Shown one piece after another: positions 43,013 to 53,482 of a stretch of 64,000 nucleotides of DNA. Made by a program: the position numbers and the translations under genes. Under the pieces are notes generated by a model that saw nothing but the letters and a program-made list of their open reading frames with translations, was not told the origin of the DNA and did not search any database. The stretch lies in NCBI GenBank assembly GCA_965222995.1, contig OZ244977.1:2542001-2606000 (forward strand), given 5' to 3'. Position 1 is the stretch's first letter. Each line of letters starts with the position of its first letter. The DNA is from SB11 sp965222995. Lineage in GTDB: Bacteria > Bacteroidota > Bacteroidia > UBA8524.

Positions 43013-45868
43013 TTAAGAGTACATTAACGGAATCAGTATCTCTACCCTAGCCCCTCCAAGTTTATCAGATTTGCTGAAAATAATTGAATTCTTCTTTTTT
43101 GATACGTCTTCAAGCAAGTTTAACCTGTCAAACGATAGTTTAATTCCTAATGATGTTTTATCCGTTGCCCCTTCAAAGCTATCCTTTAAAAAATCTTCAT
43201 CAAAACCTCCCCCATTATCTTCAATTGATACTTTAAGGCTTTCACCTTGCTCCCCAAACGTAATAGAAATTTCTCCTTTGCCATTTTCAGGCATAACTCC
43301 ATGAATTATAGAGTTCTCTACAAATGGTTGTATAACCATATTGGGAAGAACAATATTCTCATCAGAAACTTCTACATTTATACAAGTATTCAGCCTTTTA
43401 CCAAACCGAAGTTGTTCCATCTTCAAATACAACTCCAAACGTTTAACCTCATCAAGCAAGCTAATATATTCATACTTCGATTGCTCTAGGGTCATTCTAA
43501 AAAACTTAGAAAACTGCGTTAAGTAATTTTTTGCAATATCTTTCTCATCTTTTTGAATATGGCCTAAAACATTATTGAGGCAATTAAACACAAAGTGGGG
43601 GTTTATCATGCTTCGCAATGCCTTTTGTTTCAAAATGGTTGTTTGTTCTCTAATAACAGCTTGTTTAATATGCTTTTTCCGGTCTAGCCTTAAATACCCA
43701 TAAAGTAATAATAATAGCATTGAAACCCCTAGAACAGTTGCCAGCACCAAAAACCAACTTTCTTTCCAAAAAGGAGGTGTAATTATTACTTGAACCGATT
43801 TTGGTGCAGACCACTCACCATTATTTTTCTTAACTCTAACTTGAAAAAGATACTCACCCGCTGCCAACGAGGGTAATTCAACTTCCGTTAAATTGGTTGA
43901 ACGCCACAATTGCGATTTATTTCTAATCCTATACTGATACTGTAAATTATTGGCTTTAGGAAAATCTAAACCTATATATGAAATCTTAATATCAGCATCT
44001 TTATATGAGGTACTGATAGATTTAGGAAAGTTATATACTTTAGCCGACCCTGTTTGTATTTGAGTTATATAAAAAGGAATATCTTGAGTTTCATTTACCT
44101 TCTTTTCTATCACAACTTTTGAAACCCCATTAACTGTACCTACCCACAGTGATTTTTTATGTAGTGCTAATGACAAAACTTCATTAGAAATTAGCCCTGT
44201 AGATGTATTATAGCTATATATACCTCCATTGCTTATTTTAAAAACTCCTTTAAAAGAACCAATCCAAATATTTCCTTGGCTGTCTTCATCAATTGAAGTA
44301 CATTTTATATTTCTTAATATAGGCTCAAATACTGCTTCTACTTTATTATTTAGTTTATTGTAAGTATACACACCGGAGTTAGTTGCAAGCCATATTTGTT
44401 TATGTGAACCACATAAAACATAATTAACAGTATTTGATGGTAAATATTTTGTAATTGATACATGCTTTAGTTTATCTTCATTTTTAATAAACAAGCCTGA
44501 GTCAGTTCCTAAATATACTGCCCCCTCATCATCACATGCAATGCTATTTATTCTGTGATTAAGTTCTTCAAAGTTCTTTTCCTTTCCTCCCTTCCCTTTT
44601 CTATCATAAACAAACAAACCATTAAAACCACCCACCAATACTTTGTTTTCTTTATCAATACATATAGATGTACCCTCAGAATTTGCAAAAACACCTTCAT
44701 TGCCATTCTTTAAATTCTTAAAAAAAACTTTTCTGTTTGTACCTATATATAATATGCTGTCATATTCTTTAAAAAAATATATATAATCTGAAGGTAACAT
44801 GTATTGATGGAACTCTTTTTTGGGAATATCTTTCTTAAAAGAATACATATCACCAAACCCACCTGCTAAAACTTCTCCCCCAACAGTAGAAACAAAGTTT
44901 ATATTATTAATTGCTTTGTTTTCAAGGTGAGAATAGTTAACAATTTGTGTGGTTGTAATACAAAAAACACCTTCTCCATAAGTTGCTCCCCATATATTAC
45001 CATTACTGTCCTCAAACAAATCGTTTACTAAAACATTGTTAAGTTTAAACTTGTACGAAATATCTTCTAGTTTATTCTTAGAGTATAGTAAGACAACTCC
45101 TTTTTCGGCTATCCACAACTGTCCTTTTTTATCCAATAATAAATCTGAAACTTCTTGCCCCGGTGGGAGATTAACCGATTTATAAACCTCATTTTCTTTT
45201 ATAAAAAGTATTTGTGCTTTTAAAGCAACTATTAGGGTTTCCCTTTTAGTGTTATAGTCTGCCGCATAAACTTTTTCACTTATAATATTTCGCAAATATT
45301 CTTTCACATCCCCTGAAGAGGCAATGTAAAGCCCTTTTTCGCTTGTTATAAGTAGTGCTGAATCTGTTTTAAGAAAGTTTAAGAAAAAAACATCAGGGTA
45401 ATTAATTCTATTAATAAAAGTATCATTATTATTTTTTGTAATTAAATGCAAATCACCCTTTTGAGAAATGCACCATACTCTATCTTTATTAAACTGTGTG
45501 AAAAGTATGGGGTTGGGTAACTCGTTTTTTCCAAAAAGCTTATAAAATTGCTCACCCTTTAAAATACTTAAACCTCCCCTATAATTTGCTATCCATTTCT
45601 CTTCGTTTTCAGACTCTGATACTGACAAAACAGCAGGGTAACTTAATCCCTCCCTTACACCAAAGTTCTTAAAATTTGTACCATCGTACCTGCTAATACC
45701 ATTGTTTGTAGAGAACCAAATAAAACCTTTCTTATCCTGAGTAATTCTGTAAACTATTGAATTTGCTAAGCCATCTTTAGGAGTTAACTTAAAAATTGGG
45801 AATGTTTGGGCACAAGCAGATATATATTGTATTAAGAATAGAAATATTAATAAGCTTATTTTTTTCAC
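43013..45868 (-). CDS. LytS-type sensor kinase with beta-propeller and Y_Y_Y sensor
   Basis: The 951-aa protein has a signal peptide (SLLIFLFLIQYISACAQ), Reg_prop propeller repeats across about 25-600 (for example ITQDKKGFIWFSTNNGISR), a Y_Y_Y domain (about 630-705; ISYIGLDFPKANNLQYQYRI), a membrane helix (about 712-735) and a His_kinase domain with MINPHFVFNCLNN (His near residue 757) and HATPase_c (PFVENSIIHGV; EDNGGGF). It follows its LytTR partner by 16 bases and ends 170 bases before precursor 7. It is therefore the sensor closest to the precursor array and a candidate for sensing the mature peptide. Confidence 0.9.
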   Translation of the reverse strand: MKKISLLIFLFLIQYISACAQTFPIFKLTPKDGLANSIVYRITQDKKGFIWFSTNNGISRYDGTNFKNFGVREGLSYPAVLSVSESENEEKWIANYRGGLSILKGEQFYKLFGKNELPNPILFTQFNKDRVWCISQKGDLHLITKNNNDTFINRINYPDVFFLNFLKTDSALLITSEKGLYIASSGDVKEYLRNIISEKVYAADYNTKRETLIVALKAQILFIKENEVYKSVNLPPGQEVSDLLLDKKGQLWIAEKGVVLLYSKNKLEDISYKFKLNNVLVNDLFEDSNGNIWGATYGEGVFCITTTQIVNYSHLENKAINNINFVSTVGGEVLAGGFGDMYSFKKDIPKKEFHQYMLPSDYIYFFKEYDSILYIGTNRKVFFKNLKNGNEGVFANSEGTSICIDKENKVLVGGFNGLFVYDRKGKGGKEKNFEELNHRINSIACDDEGAVYLGTDSGLFIKNEDKLKHVSITKYLPSNTVNYVLCGSHKQIWLATNSGVYTYNKLNNKVEAVFEPILRNIKCTSIDEDSQGNIWIGSFKGVFKISNGGIYSYNTSTGLISNEVLSLALHKKSLWVGTVNGVSKVVIEKKVNETQDIPFYITQIQTGSAKVYNFPKSISTSYKDADIKISYIGLDFPKANNLQYQYRIRNKSQLWRSTNLTEVELPSLAAGEYLFQVRVKKNNGEWSAPKSVQVIITPPFWKESWFLVLATVLGVSMLLLLLYGYLRLDRKKHIKQAVIREQTTILKQKALRSMINPHFVFNCLNNVLGHIQKDEKDIAKNYLTQFSKFFRMTLEQSKYEYISLLDEVKRLELYLKMEQLRFGKRLNTCINVEVSDENIVLPNMVIQPFVENSIIHGVMPENGKGEISITFGEQGESLKVSIEDNGGGFDEDFLKDSFEGATDKTSLGIKLSFDRLNLLEDVSKKKNSIIFSKSDKLGGARVEILIPLMYS

Positions 45869-45884
45869 TCTTAACTCTACTTGG

Positions 45885-46613
45885 TCAATTAATAAGCTGC
45901 TCTAACTGATGCATAGTGTATTTTGTTACCGGAACAGAGGTTTTATCTCCTATTCTGGCATAATTCCCCCCCATTTTATGATAGCAGCCTTTAAGGTATA
46001 ATAAGTTGATGACATAAGATTTATGAACTCTTACAAATAGTTCATTACCCAGTTTCTCATGAAACTCCTTTAGCGTTTTAGATATACATAGCTTTTTATT
46101 ATTGAGCAAAAATATATTGGTATAATTATTATTAGCTTCTAAATGGGTAATTTCATTTAAACTAATTAATGAAAAACCTCTTGTGTTTCTTATTGATATT
46201 TTTTTGTCCTTACCGATACTTTGAGAGCTAGTACTTTTTTTTAATTTACTTTGATATACTTTAGTAATAACCCTTTTAAGTTCTACAGGTTCTACGGGCT
46301 TCAGCAAGTAATCAAAAACACCCGCTCGCAATGCAGGTAACACATATTCATCATGGGCAGTTACAAATACAAAATAAATATTGTTTAATCCTTGTATTTT
46401 TTTCAATAATTCAAACCCGTTTTGGTTAGGCATTTTTATGTCAACAAAAAAAATATCAGGACTAAACTCTTCTAAAACTATCAAAGCTTCGGCTACTGAA
46501 TTAGCTTCACGGGTTTCACTAATTTCAGGACAATGCTCTACAATGGAAGAATTTAAAAAATACCTTGCCATCTCTTCATCATCTAATATTAAAGCTGATA
46601 AGGGCATACGCAA
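45885..46613 (-). CDS. LytTR-family response regulator
   Basis: The 242-aa protein has a receiver domain (about 5-122; LDDEE, phospho-acceptor in IFFVDIKMPNQNGFELLKKI, VTAHDEYVLPALRAGVFDYL with LKPVE). A LytTR domain follows at about 140-240 (HLEANNNYTNIFLLNNKKLC, then FVRVHKSYVINLLYLKG). Unlike the pairs at 26.4 and 56.6 kb, the regulator gene precedes the kinase. It is the nearest upstream regulator of the precursor array on the same strand and is a candidate activator of it. Confidence 0.92.
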   Translation of the reverse strand: MRMPLSALILDDEEMARYFLNSSIVEHCPEISETREANSVAEALIVLEEFSPDIFFVDIKMPNQNGFELLKKIQGLNNIYFVFVTAHDEYVLPALRAGVFDYLLKPVEPVELKRVITKVYQSKLKKSTSSQSIGKDKKISIRNTRGFSLISLNEITHLEANNNYTNIFLLNNKKLCISKTLKEFHEKLGNELFVRVHKSYVINLLYLKGCYHKMGGNYARIGDKTSVPVTKYTMHQLEQLIN

Positions 46614-46670
46614 ATGATTGAGGTGTTAAATTTAAGATGCAGGAATTGAATAATCTGTTGTATATGGAGA

Positions 46671-46698
46671 AAAGCCCATATAAAATTATATGGGCTTT
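46671..46698 (-). terminator. Rho-independent terminator
   Basis: A 13-bp stem (46671-46683 with 46686-46698) lies 20 bases after the stop of the 845-aa T9SS gene and has T residues following on the minus strand. It separates that gene from the downstream LytTR/LytS pair. Confidence 0.8.
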
Positions 46699-46717
46699 CA
46701 AATCAACCTCAGTTGTT

Positions 46718-49255
46718 TTATTGTTTTATTATCTGTCCTGACACTTGACCATCGTTTACAGATATAGTATAAATACCTGCGGGAACACCACTTAAATCAA
46801 TATTTGTATTAAACAAGCCTAATGGCTGCACCCCATGTGCTTTATTGTACACCTCCACTCCTGAACTATTTAAAACACTTATATTTATTGCAGTTGTTGA
46901 CGGTAACTCCATACTAATAGTAAAAGTATTTAAAAATGGATTAGGGTTAACCTCAAATCCTTGTATTATTCCCTCGCCACCAATATATGTTCTCATACAC
47001 GATAGCACATAAGGCTTAATACAAATTATAAACCCACTACTACCATAAATGGCTATATAAATTGTTTTTGTATAGTTGACTGTAACAGTATCGCCAGGTG
47101 CAGGATAAATTGGTGTAATTATATCGGTGCAATGTAAATTCCCTTCAAAAGGAGGAATTAATGGAGATCTTGTTGGAGGTACAGACGTACTGTCATTGTA
47201 TATACCCCAGTTCCCTATGCTACAGCCTAATAAGTTTACATTGTTCAAATACACTCTCCAACAACATCTGTCTTCCCAAGGTAGTATTGGTGGCTCGGGT
47301 TGAGCCATAACATCAAAATCCTGATCACAACAAGTACAAGTATATTCAAATTCTTGACTGCAAATAATTTTACCTTCACTAGTTTTGATAAGGATTTTAT
47401 ACTTATTAACATCCGGACCTGGTACCGTACACACATTTCTAAAATTATAATTACCGTCTTGCTCTTCAATATGGTCCCAAGTTGTACCGTTGTACCTCAG
47501 TAATTCTGCTTTATTGCGAATTTGACACGCGCCTATATTCCCCCTAATTGATATACAACAATCCTCTTCCTCCTCAATAATTTCAAAACTTATTTCTTCA
47601 CAGCAACTCTCATTGCAATCAATTTCCTCTAATCTGGAACATATAACCTTTCCTAGTGAATCCAGGTATTCTATTCTAACATTAAATGGATAATTAGGTA
47701 TACCCGGAGCTGGTGCGGTCGAGGTAATGCAAAAGGTAAAATTCAATGAGTCAGGGTAAACACTTCCCGGTCCACCCATAGGATTATTACTATTAAGCGT
47801 ATCTAAAAATGTGTGCCCCGCTGCATTGCTATCTAAGTAAACACGTAGCCCAAAATAGGGGCAGTTTAATTCTTCAGGTGAAGTAAACGGATTGATTTTA
47901 AAGCAACACTTATTAGGTTCTATAAAAGTGTCGTGGTCAATTATTGGCACATCTTTAAACAGAGGGTCTTTAAATAAATTATCACAATCACATTCCGTAT
48001 CGGATGAGAAGCAAGGCTCAATAGTTTGAAGAACAGTATCACACATTACATTACTGTCTCTATCATAAAACTTAAACCGTAATGTTTTGCTTTGATTATT
48101 AAAGTCTGATTTGCTTATACAAAAGTTCAATATTCCTATCTCCTCAAAAGGGATAGCTTCTACTATTGGCATACTAGAAAAGTAGTTTACAAAAGGATTT
48201 TGTTCATCCCCATCTTCAAAAACTTTAATACCGTAAGGGATACACCTGAATAAATTTCCATCTAATTGACTCGAAAACCCAAAACAACACTCAGTTTCAG
48301 TACTATTTTTATATTCTAGAAAGGTATGAGTATATGCGGAGGGTAAAAAAAGTTCATTGCAGTTTTCGCAGCACCTCTTAAAACATATATCATCAATATA
48401 ACTATATCCATAATGTGCACTTAATGCACAATCACCATTTGTAAACTCTAAGGTAACTACTTCTCCGTCATAGGCTGATAAATCTAATTCATATTTTGTC
48501 CAATCCCTATAGACAACACCTTGTGTATGATCTGTAAAAAACGAACTTGATTGTGCGGAAGCAGCCTCCCGAACATATCTGTGTATTTCATCGCCGTTTG
48601 AATCAAAGACTCTAAACATAAAAAACGGTCTGTCGTTTGGGTCATGATTGGGCGGGTTTTCGAAAATGAGGGCATACCAAAAAGAAAAGCAGCCTCCATC
48701 AACAGTAATACTTTTTGTAACCCTATCAATCTCAGAATCGTTATCGTCATTACCTAATCTTAATGCCCTAGAGCCACTATGAACGGTACTCACAGAATTA
48801 ACAATAGGGTCAACAGTAGAAAATACTACTGAATGTCTCCCAAAAATTTCTTCTTGGAAAAAAACTACATTATTAGCCAAAATTTCGTCAATGCCAGTAT
48901 TAGTTGCAGTATAACTTACCCAAGGTGGTATTGTACCATCTTCAAATTCTCCAATACAGGTTTGTGTACTGCTTTTTCGCTCAAACTGTCTAGGTGGTAT
49001 AGTATTTTTTGTACCAATACCATTTTTTTCATAGTCATATTGACTCTGAAGATAAGCCTTTCTTGCTCTCAAATAGCCTTCTAATTCATTCTTCTCCACT
49101 CCTCCTTTTTTAGCCTCCTCTTTCTCGGTTTCATAATCAAAACCAATGTTTTTGTCATTAGTTTGTGCCAATAGTGAGAAAGAGAAACATATTGACAAAA
49201 TCAATACGAAAAGTCTCAAGCTGTAAATTTGTGTCTTTTTAAATAAGTGTTTCAT
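46718..49255 (-). CDS. T9SS-sorted Cys-rich surface protein (845 aa)
   Basis: The protein has a signal peptide (RLFVLILSICFSFSLLAQ), a jelly-roll domain at about 100-300 that resembles MAM or carbohydrate-binding folds (IGEFEDGTIPPWVSYTATN, then TLEFTNGDC), and a region with many CC pairs at about 300-770. It ends in a T9SS type A sorting domain (about 770-845; VNPNPFLNTFTISM, then LSGVPAGIYTISVNDG). The C-terminal Cys-rich part is homologous to that of the protease gene upstream (CC-x-F, CCI/F, TIEL-like strands, final C-x-x-x-F/Y before GGF or QGFE). It would be anchored on or released from the cell surface. Function unknown. Confidence 0.8.
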   Translation of the reverse strand: MKHLFKKTQIYSLRLFVLILSICFSFSLLAQTNDKNIGFDYETEKEEAKKGGVEKNELEGYLRARKAYLQSQYDYEKNGIGTKNTIPPRQFERKSSTQTCIGEFEDGTIPPWVSYTATNTGIDEILANNVVFFQEEIFGRHSVVFSTVDPIVNSVSTVHSGSRALRLGNDDNDSEIDRVTKSITVDGGCFSFWYALIFENPPNHDPNDRPFFMFRVFDSNGDEIHRYVREAASAQSSSFFTDHTQGVVYRDWTKYELDLSAYDGEVVTLEFTNGDCALSAHYGYSYIDDICFKRCCENCNELFLPSAYTHTFLEYKNSTETECCFGFSSQLDGNLFRCIPYGIKVFEDGDEQNPFVNYFSSMPIVEAIPFEEIGILNFCISKSDFNNQSKTLRFKFYDRDSNVMCDTVLQTIEPCFSSDTECDCDNLFKDPLFKDVPIIDHDTFIEPNKCCFKINPFTSPEELNCPYFGLRVYLDSNAAGHTFLDTLNSNNPMGGPGSVYPDSLNFTFCITSTAPAPGIPNYPFNVRIEYLDSLGKVICSRLEEIDCNESCCEEISFEIIEEEEDCCISIRGNIGACQIRNKAELLRYNGTTWDHIEEQDGNYNFRNVCTVPGPDVNKYKILIKTSEGKIICSQEFEYTCTCCDQDFDVMAQPEPPILPWEDRCCWRVYLNNVNLLGCSIGNWGIYNDSTSVPPTRSPLIPPFEGNLHCTDIITPIYPAPGDTVTVNYTKTIYIAIYGSSGFIICIKPYVLSCMRTYIGGEGIIQGFEVNPNPFLNTFTISMELPSTTAINISVLNSSGVEVYNKAHGVQPLGLFNTNIDLSGVPAGIYTISVNDGQVSGQIIKQ

Positions 49256-49394
49256 AAGCTGTATTAATTTGATACATACTTATGATGCCTACATAAACTT
49301 AAAAATTCAGGCTGTTGAGTAAACAACTGCTACTACTTAGTTAACTAAACCAACTATTGAGTGTAATACCCAAATTTCTTATACAGCCTTTACC

Positions 49395-49431
49395 AAAAAA
49401 AAAGCACCTTTTGGAAAATTCCAAAAGGTGC
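49395..49431 (-). terminator. Rho-independent terminator
   Basis: A 13-bp stem (49404-49416 with 49419-49431, two-base loop) is followed on the minus strand by nine T. It ends transcription of the T9SS protease gene. Confidence 0.88.
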
Positions 49432-49469
49432 ATACCCATATTACAACACGCTATATACTACCCTATAGC

Positions 49470-52244
49470 CTATTCTTTATATATCTGTAACACTTGTTCA
49501 CCTTTATTAACCCTTAGCCTATACAAGCCTTTTGCAAAGCCTGATACGTCTATTGAGGTTTCAAAAGTTCCCTCTTTTTGCACACCATAATCTTTTATAA
49601 AAACCCTCCTGCCTATATTATCATATATCTCAATAAGCAAAGGCATTGTTTTAGCCACTTCAAGTTTTACATCCAGTGCGTTATCAAAAGGGTTGGGAGA
49701 AGCAACAAGCTCAAACCCACCACTTGTTGGACCATAGAAGGTTATTTGGCATGAGTCTTCAATAATTTTTGTGCAAAGCAAATCCCCGTTCACATCGTAC
49801 ACAGCCAAAACCCTTCTAAAATTAAGAGTAACTGTTTGGCTTTGCCCCTGACCTAAAAAGGGTGTTAAATCCAAAGTGCTGTCATTACTGCAAAATGTTC
49901 CTAAATTACTGTTCGGAGGTAAAAATATAAATGTTGTAGGCGGTACCGGGGTTCCTTCATCCAGCAACAACCATCCCCCAATTTCGCAATTTTCACCTTG
50001 TTGCCATGGAATATTAACATCCCAGCAGCATCTTAAATAGCTAAACCCGTCATGGTGAGTAATTGCATTAGCTACAGGTGTTAGCACTGGTGTTACAACA
50101 TCACAACAATCAGGGCAGGAATGATTGATTTCTCTTTCACAAATTATTTCTCCTGCAGCATCTCTTAAAACTATCCTAAAAGTTAGTGGTTCCCCTTCTT
50201 CTCGACAAATATTATTGAAACTAAAAGTACCGCCCGGGTTGGGTGCAACAGGTGCTCCCACCGGTAGCCAATTACCCCCAATTAACTCAAACAACTCTAT
50301 AGTTTGGGTTTCAAAACAAGTTCCCACACTTCCGACAATATCAAAGCAGCAACTATTCAGTATATTTTGAGGGTTTATTTGTACTGTAAAATTTTCACAG
50401 CATGGGTCAGGCCCTTCACACTCAAATGATAAGGTACTTTTACACTGGTCTAAAACTGTTCCGGTATTCGGGTCTATAATTTGTATTTCATACTCTTCAG
50501 TGTTAGGAAAAGTGCTACCTGTTGCAAGGTCTCTGCAAATGGTTTGGTCTGATGGTAGTGTAAGGGTAGAATTAACAAGTGGTGTTGCTGACCCTGCTTC
50601 AAACACTTTTACTAAGAATGAGTTTCCGCATCCTGCAGATATATACTCGTCTTTCATTTCTATACGTAAAGTATTACAGCAGGTAAACCCTTCACTTGTA
50701 GGTTGTGCAGTTACAACCTCTTCAGTAAAACTCACATTAGTAACCATACAACAGTTTCCGGTGTTACTAGTACAGCCTAACCCGCCCCTTTCTTTGCCCG
50801 CTAGCCTTTTCATTCCGTTAACTACCGGTAACACATTATTAGGATCTAAAATATCCTCTAGCCATGTCGTAGGTGGGGTTGCAGGAGGTATCCAGTTTGA
50901 AGACTCCCAAACAGTAAATAAGTCAAAACCTGTCAACCTTGAAAAACTTACACACCCTAAGTGGCTGGAAGTTGATAGTACTGCTTGCATCTCTTTATTC
51001 GAGTTGATGAAAGGAGAGCCTGAGGCACCTGTTTGTATGAAATGATCATAATTAAGATCTATTATTATCCTTGGGTCAAATTGTCCCGCAGCCCTTAAGT
51101 CACCTTCATAGTACTTCATAGCTTGGTTTTCAGGGTGTCCTAATAATTTTGTATCAACAGTTGCTGAAAAGCTGTTTAGCCAATCCCAGTTATTATACCA
51201 TCCTGCATAGTATTCTTTATAAGTAGGTACAATTTGCATCTCCAGCACACCCAAATCATGACTGTTAGGAAGCCAGTTAGCAACAAAGTTAGCACCACAA
51301 TAATCAATAACTTCTGAGACATCAACAGGGGTTGTTCCACTACACCCTGTGCGCAAATAATTAAACCTGAATACCATGTTTTGTAAATGATCGGGATTAG
51401 TACTGGCATTTGGTGGAAAATTATGTCCTGCGGTTAAAACAAGGGGGCGACAATCTTCTTCAGCATTATTTACCAATGTACCTGTTCCTTGCCCAAAATG
51501 GTCTGGTAAGTCTATTAATATTTCACAAACTGCCCTTCTAAATTCAGCAATATCATTTGCTGAAGCACAATTTGCATTTTCTAAAGGATAAGAGCATGGG
51601 TCATTAGGAACTGTAAAATTTGCCCCCCCTGTTTTCTTCGCGAAGTTTTCTTTGGGTTTTGCTTCTTCAGTAATACCATACCCAATACTGCCTATGGTAA
51701 GCTTTCCTTTTTGCTTTACTGATTTAGGCTCAAAATATTCTAAAACCACATCACTAGTATATATCAGGTGTGTAGCAAAGGTTTTGTTTTCACGGTTATT
51801 TGCACTGGTAAAAGGTCCCATAACCTGGGTTTTATCTTCATTGGCAATAGTTAGCGAAGCCCCCTTAGGGATATAAAACTCACTAAAAACAAAGTTTAAG
51901 CTTGAAGCATTAGATGCACTAATTTTCAGTCGCCACAATCTACCTTCTTTCAACTGCTCCCATGTTCCTGAGTTTTTAAGATTGTAGTTTGCTTTTACCT
52001 TTATGGCAGCAACTTCAGAAGGTGAAATGCCTTTATGTTCCCTGAAAAATAAACCCTTATCCGCTGCTATAACCCGTGAATCAATTTTATTTTCTGAAAG
52101 CAATGCAACCGAAGATTTTTTAAATTGATTAGTGTTTTTATAGCTTTTACTATAAGGTTCAATTTGGTTCATTCTTACCTGTGCTGAAAGCGCACACGCA
52201 AAAAAGAACAAGATAATAACTGAAAGTAATTTTTGTTTTTTCAT
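49470..52244 (-). CDS. T9SS-sorted trypsin-fold serine protease (lysyl endopeptidase-like)
   Basis: The 924-aa protein has a signal peptide (1-21), a propeptide-like region (22-200) and a chymotrypsin-fold protease (about 205-450). Its triad is His274 in LTAGHNF, Asp330 in NSHDLGVLEM and Ser408 in TGASGSPFIN. The layout with Cys-containing segments is typical of lysyl endopeptidase-like enzymes of this phylum. Several Cys-rich domains follow (about 490-845), then a T9SS sorting domain (about 845-924; VASPNPFDNALDVKL, then FAKGLYRLRVN). The protease would act extracellularly. Substrate specificity is unknown. It is unlikely to be the primary leader peptidase because a C39 exporter is present, but it could trim exported peptides. 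Confidence 0.88.
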   Translation of the reverse strand: MKKQKLLSVIILFFFACALSAQVRMNQIEPYSKSYKNTNQFKKSSVALLSENKIDSRVIAADKGLFFREHKGISPSEVAAIKVKANYNLKNSGTWEQLKEGRLWRLKISASNASSLNFVFSEFYIPKGASLTIANEDKTQVMGPFTSANNRENKTFATHLIYTSDVVLEYFEPKSVKQKGKLTIGSIGYGITEEAKPKENFAKKTGGANFTVPNDPCSYPLENANCASANDIAEFRRAVCEILIDLPDHFGQGTGTLVNNAEEDCRPLVLTAGHNFPPNASTNPDHLQNMVFRFNYLRTGCSGTTPVDVSEVIDYCGANFVANWLPNSHDLGVLEMQIVPTYKEYYAGWYNNWDWLNSFSATVDTKLLGHPENQAMKYYEGDLRAAGQFDPRIIIDLNYDHFIQTGASGSPFINSNKEMQAVLSTSSHLGCVSFSRLTGFDLFTVWESSNWIPPATPPTTWLEDILDPNNVLPVVNGMKRLAGKERGGLGCTSNTGNCCMVTNVSFTEEVVTAQPTSEGFTCCNTLRIEMKDEYISAGCGNSFLVKVFEAGSATPLVNSTLTLPSDQTICRDLATGSTFPNTEEYEIQIIDPNTGTVLDQCKSTLSFECEGPDPCCENFTVQINPQNILNSCCFDIVGSVGTCFETQTIELFELIGGNWLPVGAPVAPNPGGTFSFNNICREEGEPLTFRIVLRDAAGEIICEREINHSCPDCCDVVTPVLTPVANAITHHDGFSYLRCCWDVNIPWQQGENCEIGGWLLLDEGTPVPPTTFIFLPPNSNLGTFCSNDSTLDLTPFLGQGQSQTVTLNFRRVLAVYDVNGDLLCTKIIEDSCQITFYGPTSGGFELVASPNPFDNALDVKLEVAKTMPLLIEIYDNIGRRVFIKDYGVQKEGTFETSIDVSGFAKGLYRLRVNKGEQVLQIYKE

Positions 52245-52689
52245 AATGATAGATATTAAGTTTAGAATTGATAAAACTGTCTATCAAATTTATTATGCTA
52301 TTAAGGCTCAAAACAAATATTACAAATTTTAAAAAATGAGCATATAAATTTTTTAAAAAACTGATTAATAGTAATTTACAATTATTAAGTTTTTAAATTT
52401 GTGTAAGCCCAACATATAAGCGGTTGTTTCAAACCAATAGTTGGAAAGTAGATTATAATTGCAACTAATTGAGCTTTATTGACTACCCATAACCACTTAT
52501 TAGTTATAATTTACCGCTTACTTATTGGGGGCTATTATTTGTAAAAATAGTGTCATCTTCCACTCACATCACTAAACATTTATACTACTGTGAAAAAAGC
52601 GGTTGTCCTAAGTAAAAAGTTTACTGTATATGCATTATCAGAAATAAAGTATAATGTTATTTATCTTTATGAAATAATTTATTAGTTGT
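52245..52689. other. Divergent intergenic region, 445 bases
   Basis: This stretch separates the divergent protease and LytTR genes and must hold promoters for both. It is very AT-rich, with no open frame worth calling, no strong hairpin and no Bacteroidota promoter that I would mark with confidence. Confidence 0.5.
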
Positions 52690-53481
52690 ATGAAGTTGGA
52701 AGTTCTTGTTGTTGATGATGAAAGAGATACTCGTTCAAGGCTGAAACGTCTTATTAGTGAGCATTGTAAATCCATTCAATGCATTGGTGAAGCAAACTCA
52801 GTGCAAGAAGCAAAAGAGTTTCTAAGCAAAACGCCGGTAGATGCCGTATTCTTAGATATTAAAATGCAAGATGGTGATGGTTTTAAACTTATAGAATCTA
52901 TACCTAACTACTCTTACCTAACTGTTTTTGTAACAGCGTTTAATAACTACGCACTTAAAGCACTTAAAGCTAATGCTGTTGACTATTTATTAAAGCCCGT
53001 TACAACCGAAGACATTATAGCTGTAGAATCAAAACTACTTGAAAAATATGCATTACTAAATGCCAGCAGCGAGTTAAGTACCTACCAACAATCTTTCAAG
53101 CATATGGTACAACAATACTATACCAATGAAAGAGCTAACAAAATAACCATATCAACTGTTGAAGGTTTAAAAATAATACCCGTTGAAGATATAATATATC
53201 TTAAAGCAAGTAGCTACTACACTATCATAAACCTTTCTGATAAAACCACCATTGTAGCTTCACGCGTGCTAAAAGATTTTGAAGATATTTTAGACGATAC
53301 AGAGTTCTTCAGAATACACCGTTCAATCATAATAAATCTAAATTATTTAAAAGAGTGCATAAACAAAGATGTTACCTATGCAGTAATGAATACCGGTGAA
53401 AGGCTTGAAATTTCAAGAAGAAGAAAAGAACAGCTTTTCGAAAAAATAAAAACATTCACCTTTACCCTAGAAAAACGCTAA
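52690..53481 (+). CDS. LytTR-family response regulator
   Basis: The 263-aa protein has a receiver domain (about 3-122; VDDERDT, phospho-acceptor in AVFLDIKMQDGDGFKLIESI, VTAFNNYALKALKANAVDYL with LKPVT). A LytTR domain follows at about 155-255 (YLKASSYYTIINLSDKTTIV, then FFRIHRSIIINLNYLKE). One base separates it from the kinase gene downstream. It is divergent from the T9SS protease gene across 445 bases, which makes that gene a plausible target. Confidence 0.93.
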   Translation: MKLEVLVVDDERDTRSRLKRLISEHCKSIQCIGEANSVQEAKEFLSKTPVDAVFLDIKMQDGDGFKLIESIPNYSYLTVFVTAFNNYALKALKANAVDYLLKPVTTEDIIAVESKLLEKYALLNASSELSTYQQSFKHMVQQYYTNERANKITISTVEGLKIIPVEDIIYLKASSYYTIINLSDKTTIVASRVLKDFEDILDDTEFFRIHRSIIINLNYLKECINKDVTYAVMNTGERLEISRRRKEQLFEKIKTFTFTLEKR

Positions 53482-53482
53482 T

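Noticed and set aside
49470..52244. Secreted protease as the leader peptidase of the lanthipeptide
   Set aside because: The leaders end in Gly-Gly and a C39 protease-exporter is encoded in the locus; the T9SS protease is 10 kb from the enzyme genes and in a separate unit. A secondary trimming role is not excluded.
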